Shown one piece after another: positions 26,689 through 36,739 of a stretch of 64,000 nt of DNA (within the stretch, counting starts at the first letter, position 1; every line of letters starts with the position of its first letter). The stretch is from Robinsoniella peoriensis (GTDB lineage Bacteria; Bacillota; Clostridia; Lachnospirales; Lachnospiraceae): assembly GCF_000797495.1 (NCBI RefSeq), contig NZ_JTGN01000001.1, forward strand, positions 838,683 to 902,682. Reading direction: 5' to 3'. The notes below the pieces were generated by a model, which was not told the DNA's origin, made no database searches, and saw nothing but the letters and a program-made list of their open reading frames with translations. The position numbers were made by a program, and so were the translations under genes.

Positions 26689-29616
26689 TTATTTTATAAC
26701 CATAATTTTTACGGTTTTAGATTTGCCATTTTTGCTTCTCACCTTAATCTTGCAATGTCCTGCTTTCTTCGCCCTTACTACGCCTTTCGAATTTACAGTA
26801 GCTATTTTTTCATTCGACGATTCAAAATAAATTTTTTCCGTTGCCGTAATTGGTTTTCTGACCACTGTAATCGTTGCCTTTTTCCCTTTTTTCAGGCTCA
26901 TACTGCTCTTATTTACTTTGATCGATTTGGTAACAACTTTGCTTTTTTGTACGTTTACCCTGCAGACTGCTTTTACACCACGTTTTGTCTTGACGGTAAT
27001 TTTAGCAGTTCCTTTCTTTTTTGCTGTAATTTTCCCACTCCTTGTAACCGTTGCCACTTTTTTATTTGAGCTGGTCCAGGATACAACCTTGTCTCCTTTT
27101 CCAATGCTTTTAACTTTCACTACTTTGGTTGATTTTTTCACCTGCAGAGGAATACTGCTTACATTTAATTTCACATAGGCTTTTGGCTGTGGTACCGGTT
27201 TTGGGGGCTGCGGAACAGGCGGTGTTGGAGTCGGCGGCGGCGTTGGCTTTGGTTCTGATTTCTTCTGAACGGTTATTTTACAGGAAGCCGCCTGATCACC
27301 GGAATATACTGTTATATTCGCAGTACCTAAAGATTTTGCTGTAATGGTGCCATCTTTGACCGTTACAATCCTTTCCTGATCGGATACCCATATAAACGGA
27401 TCCGTAGCATTTGCCGGTGATGTTTTGATCGGTAATGTTAATGTTTTTCCTTCTTCCAGAGATATTTCAGATTGGGAAAATGACAGACTGTTTACGGAAA
27501 CTGCTTTGTCAATCACTTTTACCATAGTACTGGCACTGACTCCGCTTTTATCTCCGTATGCCGTTATCCATACCGTACCGTTTTTCTTCGCCATCACCAG
27601 ACCTTTTTCATCTACACTTGCAATGGAAGAATCTGAGCTATTCCATCTAATATTTTCCGTATAGTTATCCGGCGATACGGTTAATAATAAGTTTTTAATT
27701 TTTACGCCGCTGACGCTGGACAGGGAAAAACAAGGGGAACTGATACTGATTTGCTGCAACGGTATTTCCTTTACGGTTACCTTACATGTTTTGCTAAATG
27801 CCCCTGACGAAACCGTAATATCCGCCTCCCCTTCGGCTATTCCCTTGACAATCCCGGTCTTACCCACGGTCGCCACTTCCGGATCAGATGTTACATAAGT
27901 CCAGGTAATGTCATCTGTTGCATCCTCAGGAATACTACTTGCCTTTAATGTCATTGTGGCACCTTTTGTTAATTCCATGGATTCCATACTAAGACTCATA
28001 TCCGTCATAGGAATCTCTTTGACATTTACTGTACAGGAGGCTTCAAAATCATTACAGACAGCCGTGATAATCGTCTCACCGGTTCCTTTCCCCACGACCA
28101 GACCTTTATCATCCACGGTTGCGGCATTTTCGTTAGAAGAAGACCATCGTACTTCCCTGCTGTCCGATGTATTTGATGGCAGATAGATTACTTCCAGTTC
28201 ACTTTCCTGTTTTTTCAGAATGTCCAAATGATCCGCACTCAGGTCAATCCCGGTCATAGGGCTTACCGGTACAGTAATGGTACAGGATGCCTGCATATCT
28301 CTATAACTGGCTGTAATCTGTGCCACACCCGGACTTACAGCCGTCACCACTCCGCTTTCTACCGACACCACTTCCGGATCACTGGATGTCCAGTGGAGAT
28401 TAACTGGAAAATGAGTTTGTTCCGGCTCCACTGCCACCTGCAATTCTTCACTGTCATTAATCATAATCTCTTTATCTTCTGACAGCATTTTTATAGCAGT
28501 TACTTCACCAATCAATGTTTCTTCCAACATATTTGATGTCTCATCTACCACATTTTGCTCTGCTCCTATATCCCTCATGACCTGGTTCGCCTGATTTACC
28601 ATCTGGCTGATCTTTGGATCATTCAGCAACGCTTCTCTATTTGCTGCAGAATTTATACTGGCAAGCAGATATGTCAGACGGTCTTTGTCTGCTACCAGAT
28701 AATAATCGTCAATATCCCCGCCACCCATTGCACCGGAGCCGCCGATCTCAGAACCATATCCTACCGTGAACTGTACGCGTACCACATCTCCGTCTGATAG
28801 ATAGGTATCCGCAAATCCTACATTTGGGAATACATTATTCAGACAATACATCCAGCCGCTCATACGGCTGAAATTAAATTCTCCCAGTTCTCCGTCAATA
28901 AAAGCAGTTGGATCAAAGGCATTGCGCACTTCATCAACAGTTGCCACCGTAGGCTCTAAAGCCGCATCCTTCAAAAATCCAGATGGAAGATTCTGAATTT
29001 TAGATAAATAAAAGCCGGTATCCAGGCTCCCCGTATATACCATATCATATCCATTTTTTTGAATCAGCCGCTGGAGTACACGAACGGAATTCTCACCTTC
29101 ATATACCGGTACCAGAACCGGTTCAATCAGATAATCTTTTGAAATCGTGAAAAGTTCGATATCAAAAGCCGCATATCCTATACAATCGCCTTTATCTGCC
29201 GCCTGATAGGTAAAATGATATTGAATCTCATTTTCTGCTTTGTCTGCCTTAAATCCCCTGACAATAATAACGTAACTGCCATCTGGCTTTCCTGACATAT
29301 TCAATAAATAGCTGGTCTTTTTCTTATCATTCCAGCTCACCTTCAGTGCTTCTCTGTCATTGGGCATATCTTCATTGTACAGAAATGCCTCTGAATCCAC
29401 TTTGTTATCTCCGCTGTCCCTTGCCCAGACATCAAATGTTCTTTTGCTTGACCGCTGGATAAAACCATCCTGTAAAGTCGTTTTCAGCATGATTACTTCT
29501 TGCTGACCGGAACCTGTTTCATCCGCCCGAACAATCATTACCGGAATATCTGTTATCAACAGCAGCATGACAATCATCCAAACGAAAAATTTCTGAATCA
29601 CTTTTTTCTCCCTCAT
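26689..29616 (-). CDS. Secreted DUF4430 protein with multiple Big_2 domains (first gene after riboswitch 1)
   Basis: A 975-residue exported protein. Signal peptide ~1-32; an N-terminal beta domain; DUF4430 ~130-300 with SRMSGWMYCLNNVFPNVGF, DGDVVRVQFTVGYGSEIGG and the tail AMGGGDID; then about six Big_2 Ig-like domains (WTSSDPEVVSVESGVVTAV type); a Pro-rich hinge near 790; and two more basic Big_2 modules at the end. It is the first gene after the cobalamin riboswitch and terminator. The ATG at 29616 follows AGGAGG by seven bases; an upstream ATG at 29643 has no site. The pairing with the toroid gene 37 bases downstream suggests that the two proteins work together. Confidence 0.84.
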   Translation of the reverse strand: MREKKVIQKFFVWMIVMLLLITDIPVMIVRADETGSGQQEVIMLKTTLQDGFIQRSSKRTFDVWARDSGDNKVDSEAFLYNEDMPNDREALKVSWNDKKKTSYLLNMSGKPDGSYVIIVRGFKADKAENEIQYHFTYQAADKGDCIGYAAFDIELFTISKDYLIEPVLVPVYEGENSVRVLQRLIQKNGYDMVYTGSLDTGFYLSKIQNLPSGFLKDAALEPTVATVDEVRNAFDPTAFIDGELGEFNFSRMSGWMYCLNNVFPNVGFADTYLSDGDVVRVQFTVGYGSEIGGSGAMGGGDIDDYYLVADKDRLTYLLASINSAANREALLNDPKISQMVNQANQVMRDIGAEQNVVDETSNMLEETLIGEVTAIKMLSEDKEIMINDSEELQVAVEPEQTHFPVNLHWTSSDPEVVSVESGVVTAVSPGVAQITASYRDMQASCTITVPVSPMTGIDLSADHLDILKKQESELEVIYLPSNTSDSREVRWSSSNENAATVDDKGLVVGKGTGETIITAVCNDFEASCTVNVKEIPMTDMSLSMESMELTKGATMTLKASSIPEDATDDITWTYVTSDPEVATVGKTGIVKGIAEGEADITVSSGAFSKTCKVTVKEIPLQQISISSPCFSLSSVSGVKIKNLLLTVSPDNYTENIRWNSSDSSIASVDEKGLVMAKKNGTVWITAYGDKSGVSASTMVKVIDKAVSVNSLSFSQSEISLEEGKTLTLPIKTSPANATDPFIWVSDQERIVTVKDGTITAKSLGTANITVYSGDQAASCKITVQKKSEPKPTPPPTPTPPVPQPPKPVPQPKAYVKLNVSSIPLQVKKSTKVVKVKSIGKGDKVVSWTSSNKKVATVTRSGKITAKKKGTAKITVKTKRGVKAVCRVNVQKSKVVTKSIKVNKSSMSLKKGKKATITVVRKPITATEKIYFESSNEKIATVNSKGVVRAKKAGHCKIKVRSKNGKSKTVKIMVIK

Positions 29617-29661
29617 TTCATTTCCTCCTGAATTATGTATCATATTTTTTTACACAAAAAT

Positions 29662-29695
29662 AAAAGCCTTCCTGTGTGTAAACAGAAAGGCTTTT
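29662..29695 (-). terminator. Riboswitch 1 expression-platform terminator
   Basis: On the minus strand a 14-bp stem with one mismatch (arms 29682-29695 and 29662-29675) is followed by TTTTATTTTTG. It lies between the cobalamin aptamer and the first gene, so ligand binding probably favours termination. Confidence 0.85.
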
Positions 29696-29756
29696 ATATT
29701 ATAATCAAATCGGATTCCCATCCTCTTTATTCCATCATTCTAATGCACCAAACATT

Positions 29757-30003
29757 AAATCGCGGTATAAAAACAAATCTGCTTCCTCATCCCGGAAATA
29801 CAGCAATCTGTTTTTACGGCAGGTATCCTGACTCCGCTTCGACCTTAGAAACGCCTTCTCAGCAGCTATCCGTGCAGCGCCAATGGCATATTGTTTCCTC
29901 GTCCACGTTACAGTAGAGGTGACTGTGCCGGAATTTAACCGGCTTCCCTATTATCACTTTCATGGCAGATTCTGAAAAAATGCATGAAAAATGACCGCAA
30001 TTA
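29757..30003 (-). ncRNA. Cobalamin riboswitch 1
   Basis: The minus strand carries the conserved aptamer core: a P1 strand GCGGTCA, ACAGTCACCTCTACTGTAA, GCCATTGG and the B12 box AGTCAGGATACCTGCCG (29817-29834), closed by a complementary ACCGC. A terminator follows. It controls the 11-gene run from 29616 to 9705, the strongest evidence that the run concerns cobalamin. Confidence 0.93.
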
Positions 30004-30022
30004 ATATTTTGTTTATGAAATA

Positions 30023-30051
30023 ATACTATCTCATTGATATGGGAAAGTCAA
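30023..30051 (-). promoter_or_regulatory. Promoter of riboswitch 1
   Basis: TTGACT (30046-30051), a 17-base spacer and TAGTAT (30023-30028) on the minus strand, about 20 bases before the aptamer. The same layout occurs before the other two riboswitches. Confidence 0.75.
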
Positions 30052-30131
30052 TGAATTTCTTTGGATAATTGGTATCTTTTTTATATTTTACCTCCAAAAC
30101 TATAAAAATATTTTTCTTTTAGCAGCTTCAT

Positions 30132-30614
30132 TTAAGAACATTTCTTATTTAGAAAATCAGCTAATCCATCTATATTTTTATATAGTATTTCATTTTTCTT
30201 AGGCTCCAGTTTCGACACCATGGCTGTTATTTTTTTATCGAAAAATCCCATTTTATGTTGACGAAGTTCACCTCCCATATTTACTGTTTTTTCAGCATGC
30301 TTTCGCAGCGAAGCGGGGAAATTTTTGATGAAGAACCCACTTTCCTGATCAGGTGTTGTACAGCACATAAATAAAATAATATTTTTTGTAAGCAGGCTTT
30401 GTAGATTCTGTTCACAAAAAACTTTTACTTCTTTTTGTATTTTCCCTATGTATATGGATCCGCCGATGATAACCCAGTCATATTGCTGCAAATCGACGGA
30501 TCCGGCTTCTTTTAAATTTATTGTTTTTACTTCCTGGTTCAGTTTATCTTTGAGATAGTTGCTGCAATCCTCTGTACATCCATATTTACTTGCATATAGT
30601 ATCAATATTTTCAT
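30132..30614 (-). CDS. Flavodoxin-domain protein (HemG-like)
   Basis: A 160-residue cytoplasmic protein starting MKILILYASKYGCTEDCS, the FMN phosphate-binding loop of flavodoxins, followed by WVIIGGSIYIGKIQKEV. The C-terminal half (FFDKKITAMVSK) resembles the flavodoxin-like PF12724 group that includes menaquinone-dependent protoporphyrinogen oxidase HemG. It probably transfers electrons; the substrate is unknown. The start at 30614 has GGAG eight bases upstream and is preferred over 30632. It lies between two B12-regulated units but has neither riboswitch in front of it. Corrinoid reduction is a tempting but unsupported role. Confidence 0.75.
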   Translation of the reverse strand: MKILILYASKYGCTEDCSNYLKDKLNQEVKTINLKEAGSVDLQQYDWVIIGGSIYIGKIQKEVKVFCEQNLQSLLTKNIILFMCCTTPDQESGFFIKNFPASLRKHAEKTVNMGGELRQHKMGFFDKKITAMVSKLEPKKNEILYKNIDGLADFLNKKCS

Positions 30615-30779
30615 GCACTTACTCCTATACACTTATTTTTTAGTTGTTGGTTTTTGGTTTTTGCATATACTTAACACTGTTAATTTAATTTATATCGTTA
30701 TCATATCCTATTATTATCTATTTGTCAATAAGGCCTGCAAAAATTTTATTTTGATACTTTTAGTCACTACATACAAAAA

Positions 30780-30866
30780 CTGCACGATCCGAACCGCAGA
30801 GAAAGAATTCAAATATGGACATCACCATAGATTGATTCATCATTTCTCTGCAGCCAGATCGTGCAG
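30780..30866 (-). terminator. Long terminator hairpin of the second surface-protein unit
   Basis: An outer stem of at least 10 bp (30780-30789 with 30857-30866) and an inner 9-bp stem (30796-30804 with 30843-30851) form one long hairpin. On the minus strand it is followed by TTTTTG. It ends the 35964-30908 unit and separates it from the flavodoxin gene. Confidence 0.75.
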
Positions 30867-30907
30867 TCGTATTTTAATTGTTTTAATTGGAATTTCGTGA
30901 CAAAATT

Positions 30908-33900
30908 TTATTTTTTGTTACTATTTATAACTTTCACTCTTACCGTTTTCTTCTTTCCATTTGACGTACGGATAATAATCTTACATTCTCCTTTTTTCTT
31001 TGCCCTTACTACTCCCTTAGAACCTACCGTCGCAACACTAGGATCAGAAGATTTAAATGTAACCTTATCTTTCGCCGTAATTGGTTTAAGTGTTACTGCT
31101 AATTTTGCCTTCTTACCTTTTTTCAGCTCAAGCTTTTTCATATTAACAGAAATAGAGGACACTTTCACCTTGCTTTTCTGTACGGTTACTTTACAGGTTG
31201 CTTTGGCTCCATATTTTGTAGTTACGGTAATTTTCGTATTTCCAGGTTTCTTCGCTGTTACTTTCCCTTTGTCCGATACCACCGCATATTTTTTATTGGA
31301 ACTCTTCCAGGAGACCACTTTATCCCCTGATGCCAATCCAGATACCTTAAGCGTCACCCGCTTTTTTAACTGTAATGGTAATTTTGTTGCATTTAATTTC
31401 ACATTTGCCTTTTTAACAGTAACTTTACAGGCAGCAGACTTACCGCTTCCATCTTGTGCGGATACTGTTATAACAGCAGTTCCTGCAGATTTTGCGGTTA
31501 TTTTTCCATTTGCGTCAACTGTGACTGCCTTTGTATTACTGCTCTTATAGGTTACTGATTTGTTTGCGGCATTGGCTGGTGTCACGGTTGTTTTCAGCAA
31601 TTGTACCTGGTTAGGATACATAGATATGGATGCTGTCTGTAATGTAACTCCTGTAACCTTTACTACTTCCGGCGGTACCGGTTTTGATAAATCAGCCAGA
31701 GTTTTTTCTGCAGCTGTTAAGACACTGTAATTGCTGACATATTTTTTTGCTGCATCTGCAAGAGCTTCATATGCAGCTCTTGCTTTTTCTATTGCCGCTT
31801 TGCTGTCTTTTGTTACCGGACCAATTGCTACAATAAGTTTTTCTACCGGCGCTGCTGCTGCTTTCAGCTCATCTACTGTGACATTTTCAGCGTCAAGTGC
31901 ATCGGAAAGCTGCCAGTAGTTTGGTACATATCTACGTAAAGAATTATCATTTAATTCTTTGAAAGTACTATTATAGGTTTCCATAGCACTATTTAAGGCT
32001 TCGTAATATCCTTCCGTTCCTTTTTTCGCTAATGCATTGTCAATTGTTGCTTTTAAGGTGTTTATAACGGATGTATCCTGGGCTGAGAACTCTGCACGAT
32101 AGTCATATATATAACGCATACCATTCAGATACCGCCAGGCAGCAACTAAACCATAACCTCCCTGATCTGTTGCCATGGAATTATATACTCCGTTAGATGC
32201 CGCAGCATTATCCGGATCATAATCAAAGGTATGGCAGAATCCACCGGACTCTAATTTGTACCGTAAAACACCGTCAATCAGGGTATTTCCATTTTTAATA
32301 AAGCGCTGGTCGGTCAAAGGATCTACTCCCACAGAAATAATAGCAAGCAGTACCTGAGACGTACTTTCCATATTTCGTGTTCCCCAGGATAAGTAATCAC
32401 CCAGATCTGTCTGCAATGTCCCCAATCTGTTCAATGCTTCATCGATTGCTGTACGAACCGTTTTGGTTACAGTCTCACCACTTGCCAGATTTGTGTAAGT
32501 ATATTCCGTATCATCCCAGTAATAGGCAGACAATGCCTGTACTGCCATAGCTGAGATATCAGGATCAGATACCGCTCCCCACAATGCCCATCCGCTGTAG
32601 CTTCCATTTTCACCGTCCTTCAGCTGTCTCTCCAGAATATATTTGATCAGATATTCATCAGAGTATTTCATTTCAGCGGGACGGGTAAAGTCCTGTATAT
32701 TCATTGCTATCAATGCAAAAATCGGTCCGTTAATTCCCTGCCTTGAGGGGTCTACAACAGCATTAAAGGCTCCATCATTGATTAGATTAATTCCATTGCC
32801 ATTATAAGTTCCAAAATCAGTAACATCGCCTCCGATTGCTGCGATTGCAAGTGCAGCACGATGCCATTCTGTCACTTTATTATCATCTAATTTTCCATCG
32901 TTCTCCGCATACCTTTTTTCGATATTTGCTTTCATTGCTTCCATGTAAGCGCTGTAGCCTTCATTATTTTCACCATCTTTATAATTCAGGTTTACGCTTC
33001 CATCGGAATTAACCGTGCCAAAACGTCCCATTGTAAATGCAGCCCAGTCGGACCAGGTTGAACTGGCACTCTTCAGGAATGGCTCGCTTCCCAGTACCAG
33101 GGTACCATCACCATCTCTGTCCCGGCGTGCCTCAAATGTCTGTGTAATCCATCCCGGCAGATTTTCTTCCAGGTGATTCCGTATAAATTCTACGGACACT
33201 GTATATTTCTTTGTTATTCTGCCATCCTTGGATATAACCGTATAAACAACCGGCTTCGTTAAATCCACTTCTTCTTCCGATTTTGGGGAAACTGTGGCAC
33301 CATCACTTAATTTGATGACTGGTTTCAATTTCGTAAGATCCGTATTTTCAGGTACGCTTACAACAATTTTATCATTTGTAATATTCCCTGTTCGACCGTT
33401 AATTGCAAGAGATGAAATATCCGCCAGATATCGTTTTTCTGTTGTTTCTGTGTAATGCTGCCTGATCTCAACGTTATCTTTAAATTCACCATTTTTAAAT
33501 TCAACTTTACCATTTTTGCAGCCATCTGCATCTTCTTTATCCGGTAAGCTGATAATCACATTTCCGGAAAAATAATCGGTATTTGAGATCGTCGTTGCTT
33601 CGGTATAAGTTTTTCCGTTAATGGTAAAGCCTTCGAATTTGTAATAATTATCTGCATTTTGATTGATCTCACCGGACATGCCAAAGTATATACGTTCTAC
33701 GTTGCCTTTTGGCATTTTGCCATTTTTAGCTCCAGCTTCCTCAGGAATAATTCCTGCATCCTCAGGACCGTAGCACCATTTCGCAGATACATTCCATACG
33801 TCGGTACCTGCCTCAAAGGTATAAAACGCACTCCACTGGGCAGTAAAGGTTACGTCATGATCCGGAATCGTATAATCATCACCCGGCTGGTAAGTCTGCG

Positions 33901-35056
33901 TTCCATCATTCCATCCATCAAAGTCATAACCTGCTTTTGTAAATGGATTTTCCGGTATTTTTACCTGGTCGCCTGGTTTCTGGTTTTTTAAAACGATTGG
34001 CGTTCCAGAATCAGCTCCACCTGATTCGAATTTAATATTAGATGTACCGGACTGCGCCCACTCTGCCGTGAAAGTGATACCTCCAAACGGCATGTTGTAT
34101 ACAGACCCCGGCTTATAAACATCTTGACCATCGTACCAACCCAGGAATCGATAACCGTTTAATGTAAAGGTATTTTCAGGTAAAGTAATTTCAACTGCTT
34201 CTTTACTAGTTATTTTTTCTGGTGCTGTTCCAACTGCTCCTTCTCCTCCGGTAAATACGGCATCAAAAACGGCATCGGGGTCTTTTTCAAAGTATGCATT
34301 TAGATGCACATCACGATTAGGCATCTTAAATAACTTTTCCGATGATGTTAAATTCTGTGAAAGCTCTGGATCAACAGGTAAATCTGGTCCCATCGAACCT
34401 GAAGTTGATATATCCCACGTCTTGAAACGATACCCTAAATTGGGTAAAGCCTTTATCGTAACATCTGTATTATAAGGGTTATACCATTTAGTTTCATCTT
34501 CATTCACATACTCTTCACCGGTTATTACTACTGTTCCGCCATTTTTTGGTTCCATATATACATTTCTAACACTATACTGCCTCATTAGATAAAGATCAAA
34601 TGTAACATCATTATCCGGCATTATAAATGAAAAAGTACCATTTGTAATCGCTTCAATCATATTGTTTTTATCAGCTTCTGATAATTCCAGACCTGTCACT
34701 TCTGCACGATTAAATACGTTTTGCGGATAGTTCCTGTATTCAAGCTGTAAATAGTATGTTTCACCAACTTTACAATATTTTGCAGGATCATAAATAACAT
34801 TATGATTACTATCTGATAATGCAAATGCAAAGCTATAGAAGTCCTCATCAGGCTCTACTCCCGATTCGCCGCAATACCCATTAATCGTAACCAATCTGGT
34901 ATCTGCATTAGTTTTTTCACTCATTCTGTCATAATATGACTCACTCTGTATATTCTCTGACTCTTTTACTTGCGCCTGTACATTTATCGGAACCATTGTT
35001 AAGCACATACACATGGACATCAATCCAGCCAGATAACGTTTTGCCTTTTTTATCAT
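30908..35056 (-). CDS. Giant secreted alpha/alpha-toroid protein with InlB repeats and Big_2 tail (second B12 unit)
   Basis: A 1,382-residue exported protein. Signal peptide ~1-28; beta-rich region and InlB-type repeats ~40-420 (FLGWYDGQDVYKPGS, FDGWNDGTQTYQPG); a cadherin-like/DUF5018-like domain ~530-620; alpha/alpha-toroid ~640-1020 with VTEWHRAALAIAAIGGD, DISAMAVQALSAYYWD, STSQVLLAIISVGVDP and RFIKNGNTLIDGVL; one or two helical repeats; then Big_2 and Lys-rich Big_2-like modules to the end. The toroid is very close to that at 18267-20282, including the RFIKNGNT element. It is the second gene after riboswitch 2, 68 bases behind a DUF4430 gene. No catalytic cyclase motif is seen. Confidence 0.82.
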   Translation of the reverse strand: MIKKAKRYLAGLMSMCMCLTMVPINVQAQVKESENIQSESYYDRMSEKTNADTRLVTINGYCGESGVEPDEDFYSFAFALSDSNHNVIYDPAKYCKVGETYYLQLEYRNYPQNVFNRAEVTGLELSEADKNNMIEAITNGTFSFIMPDNDVTFDLYLMRQYSVRNVYMEPKNGGTVVITGEEYVNEDETKWYNPYNTDVTIKALPNLGYRFKTWDISTSGSMGPDLPVDPELSQNLTSSEKLFKMPNRDVHLNAYFEKDPDAVFDAVFTGGEGAVGTAPEKITSKEAVEITLPENTFTLNGYRFLGWYDGQDVYKPGSVYNMPFGGITFTAEWAQSGTSNIKFESGGADSGTPIVLKNQKPGDQVKIPENPFTKAGYDFDGWNDGTQTYQPGDDYTIPDHDVTFTAQWSAFYTFEAGTDVWNVSAKWCYGPEDAGIIPEEAGAKNGKMPKGNVERIYFGMSGEINQNADNYYKFEGFTINGKTYTEATTISNTDYFSGNVIISLPDKEDADGCKNGKVEFKNGEFKDNVEIRQHYTETTEKRYLADISSLAINGRTGNITNDKIVVSVPENTDLTKLKPVIKLSDGATVSPKSEEEVDLTKPVVYTVISKDGRITKKYTVSVEFIRNHLEENLPGWITQTFEARRDRDGDGTLVLGSEPFLKSASSTWSDWAAFTMGRFGTVNSDGSVNLNYKDGENNEGYSAYMEAMKANIEKRYAENDGKLDDNKVTEWHRAALAIAAIGGDVTDFGTYNGNGINLINDGAFNAVVDPSRQGINGPIFALIAMNIQDFTRPAEMKYSDEYLIKYILERQLKDGENGSYSGWALWGAVSDPDISAMAVQALSAYYWDDTEYTYTNLASGETVTKTVRTAIDEALNRLGTLQTDLGDYLSWGTRNMESTSQVLLAIISVGVDPLTDQRFIKNGNTLIDGVLRYKLESGGFCHTFDYDPDNAAASNGVYNSMATDQGGYGLVAAWRYLNGMRYIYDYRAEFSAQDTSVINTLKATIDNALAKKGTEGYYEALNSAMETYNSTFKELNDNSLRRYVPNYWQLSDALDAENVTVDELKAAAAPVEKLIVAIGPVTKDSKAAIEKARAAYEALADAAKKYVSNYSVLTAAEKTLADLSKPVPPEVVKVTGVTLQTASISMYPNQVQLLKTTVTPANAANKSVTYKSSNTKAVTVDANGKITAKSAGTAVITVSAQDGSGKSAACKVTVKKANVKLNATKLPLQLKKRVTLKVSGLASGDKVVSWKSSNKKYAVVSDKGKVTAKKPGNTKITVTTKYGAKATCKVTVQKSKVKVSSISVNMKKLELKKGKKAKLAVTLKPITAKDKVTFKSSDPSVATVGSKGVVRAKKKGECKIIIRTSNGKKKTVRVKVINSNKK

Positions 35057-35124
35057 AACCTACCTCTTTCTAACATGAAGCAAGGCATCCGAAATGGGAT
35101 ACCCTGCTTTCTCACAAATTGTAA

Positions 35125-35964
35125 TTAGAATCCAAATCCAATATCTGCACCATAGTTACAGGTATATTGCCAATTAATTTTTTCTCCGCCTTCCAGATAA
35201 TACTGAGCTGCACCATACATTGGTAAAAACTCTTCTCCACCTTGAGGAATTACTGTATACATCCATCCGCTCATACCTCCGCAGGTAAATTCTCCCAGAG
35301 TATATGCACCTTTAGAAATTTTTGAGATGTAATTATTTTCTGCTCCAGTCAATTGAATCCCAAACCTATTTGCAGCCATTACTAATGCATCCATAACAGT
35401 ATCTCCTGCATTCATAGTAAGTTTAATATAAGAATTCTTATCATTTGAAGGAAGCATAATAGCAGTTGCTGCAGCCTGGAATTCAGTTCCATAATTAAAT
35501 GCATTAATAGTACGAATTCCAATTTCAACAGTAAGTTTTGTTGCATCCACAGTAGCCGTCAATTCATAAGCTCTGGTTTCCCCGCCATATGTAACCGAAA
35601 TTGTAGCTGATGACGCGGACACATCAACGTTATTAAATGTTCTTGTAGTACTTCCTGTAGCGCTTGTCTGACTATCAATGCTGACAGCTGCATCAGAATT
35701 TACACCAGTCAGAACAACTTTTAATTTCTTAAGATCACTTGTAGCTGTTCCAGATGGTAATTTTGCATTATAAGTATAACGTGTTACACCGCCAACGGTT
35801 ACTGTCTTTAATTCTGCTGCTGCACTTTTACCGGATGTAGGCGCTGTTAAAGTAACAGAACCAATCGCCAGGTTATCACTTGCTGCAGATGCTGTAATTG
35901 TGGTCATACCTAAAACTAATGTTAAAGCCAGTACCAACGCGGTCAATTTTTTAAAAATCTTCAT
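35125..35964 (-). CDS. Secreted DUF4430 protein (first gene after riboswitch 2)
   Basis: A 279-residue exported protein. Signal peptide ~1-28 ending SASA; a cadherin-like beta domain with SYIKL-type strands to ~140; DUF4430 ~145-279 with GGMSGWMYTVIPQGG, EKINWQYTCNYGADIG and stop directly after GFGF. It lacks Big_2 modules and any anchor, so it may be released or held by the toroid protein encoded next. AAGGAGG precedes the ATG. It pairs with the toroid gene at 30908-35056 as a beta-alpha set, the same order as in the first operon. A corrinoid role is inferred from the riboswitch and the domain. Confidence 0.84.
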   Translation of the reverse strand: MKIFKKLTALVLALTLVLGMTTITASAASDNLAIGSVTLTAPTSGKSAAAELKTVTVGGVTRYTYNAKLPSGTATSDLKKLKVVLTGVNSDAAVSIDSQTSATGSTTRTFNNVDVSASSATISVTYGGETRAYELTATVDATKLTVEIGIRTINAFNYGTEFQAAATAIMLPSNDKNSYIKLTMNAGDTVMDALVMAANRFGIQLTGAENNYISKISKGAYTLGEFTCGGMSGWMYTVIPQGGEEFLPMYGAAQYYLEGGEKINWQYTCNYGADIGFGF

Positions 35965-36150
35965 AAATCAAATCCTCCTTTTTCATGTCTCTCATTTTCA
36001 TGCTGTTCGGAACCAATCATCGCTATTTCCCCTCCTTTCCGTTCCATTCATCAGCTGTTGCTCCCTTTCTATAGAAATATGGTATCGTTAACCATAGAAA
36101 TGGACTTTTTAACTGTCCAAAAGCTATATAAACCTGAAAATCATTAAAAA

Positions 36151-36180
36151 AAGCCTTCCTGCACTCAGACAGAAAGGCTT
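36151..36180 (-). terminator. Riboswitch 2 expression-platform terminator
   Basis: An 11-bp stem with one mismatch (36170-36180 with 36151-36161), followed on the minus strand by seven T. It is the same AAGCCTTTCTG type of hairpin as at riboswitches 1 and 3. The remaining ~190 bases to the gene show no other structure. Confidence 0.85.
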
Positions 36181-36204
36181 ATTATTCCCCGTATGTAATT
36201 GATT

Positions 36205-36433
36205 GAATTGCGGCATAAAAATAAACCTATTTCCTCAGCCCAGAAATAAATAACTTGCAACACGGCAGGTATCCTGACTTCGCTTCATCCTTAGAAACAC
36301 CTTCTCGATAGTCTCCTATCAATGGTATTTGTCTCTTCGTCCACGTTACAGTAGAGGTGACTGTGCTGGATTCTCACCAGCTTCCCTATTATCACTTTCA
36401 TTGATTACTTAGATGAAAAATGACCGCAATTCC
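36205..36433 (-). ncRNA. Cobalamin riboswitch 2
   Basis: Minus-strand aptamer with the same core elements as riboswitch 1, including the B12 box at 36263-36280 and a closing P1 of AATTGCGG type. It is followed by a terminator and the 35964-30908 pair of surface-protein genes. Confidence 0.93.
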
Positions 36434-36462
36434 ATATTTAATTTTGTGATTTTCTGTAATAC

Positions 36463-36491
36463 ATCATAGCTCATATAAATTTAGTTGTCAA
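36463..36491 (-). promoter_or_regulatory. Promoter of riboswitch 2
   Basis: TTGACA (36486-36491), 17 bases, TATGAT (36463-36468) on the minus strand. The AT-rich stretch from here to 36739 contains nothing else that I can support. Confidence 0.8.
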
Positions 36492-36739
36492 TAGTATACT
36501 GACACTTTATAATAATAAACAATATTTTTTATTAACTACTAATTCTATCTATAATTAATTTGTAAACTCCACAAAAAACATTAAGTAAATATTTATATAA
36601 CAAATAAATGATATAGAGTTATATTTCAAATCATTAAGAACATAGTTCTCCAATATTTTGAATATAATAAGTATTCTATACTATTATACAAGTGTTTTTA
36701 TGTAATATTTTTATACTATTTGTAATTTTTTTACATAAT

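Noticed and set aside
30780..30866. Long hairpin as a T-box or further riboswitch
   Set aside because: No T-box sequence or known aptamer core is present. It follows a stop codon and precedes a T-run, so it is a terminator.
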